A stretch of 64,000 nucleotides of DNA from the NCBI GenBank assembly GCA_964584755.1, contig CAZPAV010000002.1, forward strand, positions 1 through 64,000, given 5' to 3'. A program made the translations under genes and the position numbers. Within the stretch, counting starts at the first letter, position 1. The number at the start of each line of letters is the position of its first letter. A model generated the notes under the pieces. It was not told where the DNA came from and ran no database searches. It saw only the letters and a list, made by a program, of their open reading frames with translations. This DNA comes from CAZPAV01 sp964584755. Lineage in GTDB: Bacteria; Actinomycetota; Acidimicrobiia; Spongiisociales; UBA5794. Of this stretch, positions 60,410 to 64,000 are shown one piece after another.

Positions 60410-61816
60410 TCATCCGGCCGCCACCCCCGCCACGAAGGCCACGCCCCGTGCGTCGACGAGGCTCACCGCCGCCGAGACCGGCCCGGTCGCCTCGATCGCG
60501 TACCCGGCGGCCTCCTCCTCCGGATCGACGCTCACCGCCAGGATGGACCCCGCGGCGACGACCACCTTCTCCGCCGGCCCCCCGACCCCCAGCGGCGTCA
60601 GCGTGGCGGTCACGTCCTCGGCTCCTGTATTGAGGATCCACAGGGTGGTGTCCGCGCCCGAGAAGACGCCCGTTCCCGGCACGAGCCAGCGCGTGGCCGG
60701 TCGGGGCGCGCCCACCGTCCCCGCCAAGCCGACCGGCCCCGGGGGCACCGTCGTGGTCGGGGCCTCCGCCTCCGAGGCCGCGGCGTCGCTCGGGGGCGCC
60801 GCCAGCGCGTCGCCGGGCGACCGCGCCTCGACGACCGCGGAGAGCGGACCCGAGGCGCGCACCCGCACCCCGAACGGTCCGTCGGTGAAATCCCCGAGCA
60901 CGATCTGCACAGGCATGCCGGCGGGCACGACGAAGCTCGTCACCGCGGGGATCGCGCCCTGGGGGGTGAAGAGATCCACGTCGACGGCCACGTCCTCAGA
61001 CCCGGTGTTGAGGAGCTCCAGGGTCGCATCGAGCCCCGCCACCCGGGCGATGGGGAACTCCCACGTCGTCGCCGGAGCGACGCCGGGCCAGGACGCCTCG
61101 TCCGCCGCGTCGTCGACGACGAGCTCGGGGATGACGAGACCCTGATCGGTGGAGACCACGAACCCCAGATGATCCCGGAGCGGGAGGGGGGTCCCGAGAT
61201 CGATCGTCGTCCAGCTCCGCCCCGGGACGTCGAGACCCTCGAGCTCGGGGAGCGGCTCGCTCCCGAACTCGGAGAAGGCCCGGACGGTGGCCTTCGCCGC
61301 CTCGGGGAAGGGATTGAAGAGGCGGATGCTGGTGAAGAAGCCGTCCGCGGTCGTGCCCCCGGGGAGCTGCCACTCCTTGGGGACCGCGGCCACACAACGG
61401 TCCCCGGTGACGACCGCGTCCGACCAGACGATCGCGGCCGCGGTGGCCGGTCCGTCGTCGAACTCGACGACCCCGGGAGCCTCGCCACGCCGGACGATCG
61501 TCGAGACGTCGAGGTCACGCGCCCCCGGACCGTCGACGTGGACGGAGCCGGTGTCGGGTCCGGCGTTCGGGATCGGGCTCGGGAGCGTGACGCGGGCGTC
61601 GACGTCGACGAGGGCGGCGAGGCTCAGCACCGAGTCCCGTGTCGCCCCCGAGTCCACCCACGGGCAGTACCACGCGCCGCTCCTCCCCACCGCACCGTCG
61701 GGCTCCACGTGCGGGGCGGTCCCGAACCCGGGCGGAGGCGGGGCCGGTTGGGGTCGCGCCGTGACCGCCGCCGCCGCCAGCGCCCCCGAGAGGAGAAGGA
61801 GGAGGAACCGTCTCAT
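60410..61816 (-). CDS. DUF5719-family secreted protein
   Basis: 468 residues. N-terminal signal or anchor (RRFLLLLLSGALAAAAV) and a beta-rich extracytoplasmic body with repeated segments of the SIRLFNPFPEAAKATVRAFSEFG, LELLNTGSEDVAVDVDLF and LWILNTGAEDVTATL type, as in DUF5719. The family sits next to a large membrane glycosyltransferase across actinobacteria, as here, but its role is unknown. ATG overlaps the glycosyltransferase stop (ATGA). Confidence 0.83.
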   Translation of the reverse strand: MRRFLLLLLSGALAAAAVTARPQPAPPPPGFGTAPHVEPDGAVGRSGAWYCPWVDSGATRDSVLSLAALVDVDARVTLPSPIPNAGPDTGSVHVDGPGARDLDVSTIVRRGEAPGVVEFDDGPATAAAIVWSDAVVTGDRCVAAVPKEWQLPGGTTADGFFTSIRLFNPFPEAAKATVRAFSEFGSEPLPELEGLDVPGRSWTTIDLGTPLPLRDHLGFVVSTDQGLVIPELVVDDAADEASWPGVAPATTWEFPIARVAGLDATLELLNTGSEDVAVDVDLFTPQGAIPAVTSFVVPAGMPVQIVLGDFTDGPFGVRVRASGPLSAVVEARSPGDALAAPPSDAAASEAEAPTTTVPPGPVGLAGTVGAPRPATRWLVPGTGVFSGADTTLWILNTGAEDVTATLTPLGVGGPAEKVVVAAGSILAVSVDPEEEAAGYAIEATGPVSAAVSLVDARGVAFVAGVAAG

Positions 61817-64000
61817 CGCCGGCGCCTCCCCCAACCGGCGAAGGCGAGGAGCACGAGGAGCCATACCCCCGCCGTCGACGCCTGACGGCGTCGTCCCGCC
61901 AAGGGACGGAACGCCGCCTCGCCCGCGCTCGCCGCGACCTCGTTCCGCCACTCGACCTGGGTCCACGGTCCCGGTCCCCAGTTCCGGTGGGCGTTCTCGG
62001 CGAGGATCACCCTGCCGTCGCTCTCGGGAGTCCCCACGTACCGCCCGCCCCGCCAGACCCACGCCCGACCCCCCTCCGTGGCCGCCCGCACCGCGTCCTC
62101 GGCCTCGTTCACGAACACCGCCGCGCCCGGCGTCCTGCCCAGAGGCACGAGGTCGAGCTGGCCGGCGAGCACGTCGAGCCACGCCCGCGTCTCCACGTCG
62201 GCACGGGGACCCTCGGCCTCCCCGACGACCACGACCCACCGGATGCCGAACGGCGCCAGGGCCTCCCCCGCCCGCGTCGTCTCCTCGTCGACGATCGTAC
62301 CCAGGGTCGCGGCGAGCGCCTCGTCGCCGGCACGTGGCGCGGCGAGGTCCGCCTCCCACAGCGCGGGCAGCGGTGCCGAGACGACACGGTACGACCCGTC
62401 CCGCAACGACCGGCTCTCCCCGGGCAGGAGGTCGGCGGGACCGAGCATGAGGACCCGTGAGGTCGCCGGGTCCGTCGTCGCCGCCCGGGTCACCGCGAGC
62501 ACGCCGCGCAGGCGGTCGCCGGGCAGTCCCGCCCGACCCCCGATCGTCACCGCGGCGGTGGTGACGACGAGCAACGCCGCGCCCACCGCGGCGACACCGA
62601 GGACGAAGCGCCGCCAGCCGGCCACCTCCTCGACCCTCCGCACGCCGTCGAGGACCGCCCCCACCACGAGCGCGAGTCCGAGGGATCCCACCGCCAGACC
62701 GGCCGCGCCGGCCTCGGCGCCCACGCCGAAGGCGCCCGCCCGGGACAGGGCGGCTCCCCCGGCGGCGAGCACCGCACCCCATCCGACGACGAAGGCGAGA
62801 CGGCGGGGCGCCGCCAGGAGCCCAAGGAGGACCGCGGCGGCGAAGGCACCCGCCACCACCACGGAGGTGTCCCACCACGACCGGCCCGAGGTGACGAAGT
62901 CGACGAGGTCGACGTGGCCCAGCCACGGGAAGAGGAGCGGAACGGCGGCCATGGTCCCCACGATCGCGACCGCCACGGCGCGCCACGCCCGCGCCTCGGT
63001 GAGGGTGATCGCCGCCCACAGGAGGAGCAGCACCGACGGCGCCAGGAGCAGCGGGGGCGCCAACGCCCCGAGCAGGCCGAGGACCGCGGCGGTGGCGGCG
63101 AGGCGCCCCACCCGCCCCGGGCTCGACGCGGGGAACGGGGCCAGGGGGAGCCGCAGGGCCCAGGGCAGGATGCCGACCGCGGCGAGCGTTCCCAGGTTCG
63201 TCGCCCCGGCGATGCCCTGCGCCATGGGACCGAAGACGAGCACCAGGCCGGCGGCCACCCCCGCGGGGGCCTCGACCGAGAAGGTGCGCAGCAGCCGGGT
63301 GGTTCCCCAGATCCCGAGGAGCGCGCTCCCCGCCACGAGCGCGTACTCGGCGAGTCGCCTCCCGAAGAGCACCGTCTCCAGGACACCGGCGACCGCCACG
63401 AGGGGGCGGAGCGGCGCGACGCTCCCCAGACCGGCGGGGTTCCAGCCCCCCGCGTACGCGCGGAGGGCCGCGGTCCCCGGCGCCGGGAAGGGGAGGCTGG
63501 AGCCGACCGCAGGGAGGCCCGCCGCCCAGATGGATCGGGTGGCGAGGAGGGTGAAGCCGACCGCGAGCAGCCCGGTCACGACCGCCGGCTGGCGGAGGTC
63601 GCGGCCAACGACCTCGAGCGCGATCCGATCCTCCCCCGGCAGCCGCGCCCGCACCCGCTCCACGACCTCCCCGAGCAGCGAGCGCAGCTCCGTGGACCCC
63701 CCGAGCTGGTAGCGGAAGAGCTCGGCATCGCCCACGACGCGCCCGCGACGGGCCCGACGTCGCTCGGCGAGGGTCGACGGGAGGTACACGAGGTTCCATG
63801 CCCACGCCCGCATCCAGTCGAAGAGCCGCCAGCGCCCGAGCACGAGAGCGAGGAGCACCCCGAGGAACCCGACGAGGAACCGCACCGGGATCGCCCAGGC
63901 CAACGTCACCGGACCGTACGCCTTGAGCATCGCCCGGAGCCGGCCCGCGTCCTCACGCCACCGCCGGCCGGGCCCGGCCGGCCCGACGAGGACCTCGGAG
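61813..64000 (-). CDS. Large membrane glycosyltransferase (GT2 fused to polytopic domain), 5' end beyond window
   Basis: At least 728 codons; the frame stays open to the right edge, so ATG at 63930 is internal. The visible N-terminal part (EDAGRLRAMLKAYGPVTLAWAIP) is the end of a GT2 domain, then helices, a cytosolic segment (GRVVGDAELFRYQLGGSTEL) and about a dozen more helices to ~500. A soluble extracytoplasmic part and a last helix close the protein. This is the actinobacterial DUF5719-linked glycosyltransferase architecture. It probably builds or exports an envelope polysaccharide. Confidence 0.78.
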   Translation of the reverse strand, partial: SEVLVGPAGPGRRWREDAGRLRAMLKAYGPVTLAWAIPVRFLVGFLGVLLALVLGRWRLFDWMRAWAWNLVYLPSTLAERRRARRGRVVGDAELFRYQLGGSTELRSLLGEVVERVRARLPGEDRIALEVVGRDLRQPAVVTGLLAVGFTLLATRSIWAAGLPAVGSSLPFPAPGTAALRAYAGGWNPAGLGSVAPLRPLVAVAGVLETVLFGRRLAEYALVAGSALLGIWGTTRLLRTFSVEAPAGVAAGLVLVFGPMAQGIAGATNLGTLAAVGILPWALRLPLAPFPASSPGRVGRLAATAAVLGLLGALAPPLLLAPSVLLLLWAAITLTEARAWRAVAVAIVGTMAAVPLLFPWLGHVDLVDFVTSGRSWWDTSVVVAGAFAAAVLLGLLAAPRRLAFVVGWGAVLAAGGAALSRAGAFGVGAEAGAAGLAVGSLGLALVVGAVLDGVRRVEEVAGWRRFVLGVAAVGAALLVVTTAAVTIGGRAGLPGDRLRGVLAVTRAATTDPATSRVLMLGPADLLPGESRSLRDGSYRVVSAPLPALWEADLAAPRAGDEALAATLGTIVDEETTRAGEALAPFGIRWVVVVGEAEGPRADVETRAWLDVLAGQLDLVPLGRTPGAAVFVNEAEDAVRAATEGGRAWVWRGGRYVGTPESDGRVILAENAHRNWGPGPWTQVEWRNEVAASAGEAAFRPLAGRRRQASTAGVWLLVLLAFAGWGRRRR

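Noticed and set aside
60410..63805. Fusion of DUF5719 with an upstream 660-residue extension
   Set aside because: The extension is an off-frame copy of the conserved membrane glycosyltransferase. ATG at 61816 with signal peptide and ATGA overlap is the real start.
61813..63930. Start of the membrane glycosyltransferase at ATG 63930
   Set aside because: The frame continues without stop to 64000 and encodes EDAGRLRAML, a typical GT2 domain end, so the ATG is internal.

Overview
The window is very GC-rich, densely packed bacterial chromosome with no phage, IS, CRISPR or plasmid signs. Gene content and order point to Actinomycetota: comF-hpf, secA-prfB-ftsE-ftsX-M23 peptidase-smpB-ssrA, a manB-SIS isomerase-ahcY cluster, a RamB-type regulator divergent from aceBA, and a DUF5719/glycosyltransferase pair. 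A deep lineage such as Acidimicrobiia is my best guess (inference). About 55 protein genes and one tmRNA are supported. No tRNA or rRNA gene was seen and no gene-free stretch exceeds about 300 bases.

Layout. 1-7.9 kb (minus): ribokinase (cut by the left edge), a frameshifted PQQ-type sugar dehydrogenase lipoprotein, three MFS transporters (one UMF1 type with an inserted extracytoplasmic beta domain) and an alpha/beta hydrolase. 8-12.7 kb (plus): a D-cysteine desulfhydrase-like PLP enzyme, then an acyl-CoA synthetase/SDR/metallo-beta-lactamase operon. 12.7-14.7 kb: a variant GlyA and a flavin reductase. 14.8-19.2 kb: RamB-like regulator divergent from malate synthase and isocitrate lyase (glyoxylate shunt). 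19.3-27.9 kb: O-methyltransferase, cyclopropane fatty acid synthase, GGDEF/EAL protein, hydrolase, MetY, MaoC hydratase, two SDRs. 28-30.7 kb: DUF1800/DUF1501 secreted pair. 30.7-35 kb: serine protease-MoxR-DUF58-vWA operon. 35-37.9 kb: secreted CEMIP/G8-like beta-helix protein, tmRNA, SmpB. 37.9-50.1 kb: M23 hydrolase-FtsX-FtsE, PrfB with a programmed frameshift, SecA, and a ComF, HPF, response regulator, HEAT, HD-GYP block. 50.2-52 kb: divergent FtsH-like AAA protease. 52-64 kb: AhcY, sugar-phosphate isomerase, Trm112-like protein, phosphomannomutase, and envelope glycosylation genes (two GT2 proteins, GtrA, GT-C-like protein, DUF5719).

Expression signals follow two styles. Genes heading transcription units commonly carry a TAnnnT -10 box that ends 6-9 bases before the start codon with no Shine-Dalgarno site, so many mRNAs look leaderless. 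Genes inside operons usually overlap the previous stop by four bases (ATGA or GTGA, 16 cases). Convergent genes are often separated by perfect GC-rich hairpins.

The most unusual points are the UMF1 transporter with a glycosidase-type beta domain, the HEAT and HD-GYP proteins that share an N-terminal domain, the HtrA-like protease with a non-PDZ C-terminus, the CEMIP-like secreted protein with a Pro/Ala repeat linker, and GlyA with Tyr in place of the His before the PLP lysine.
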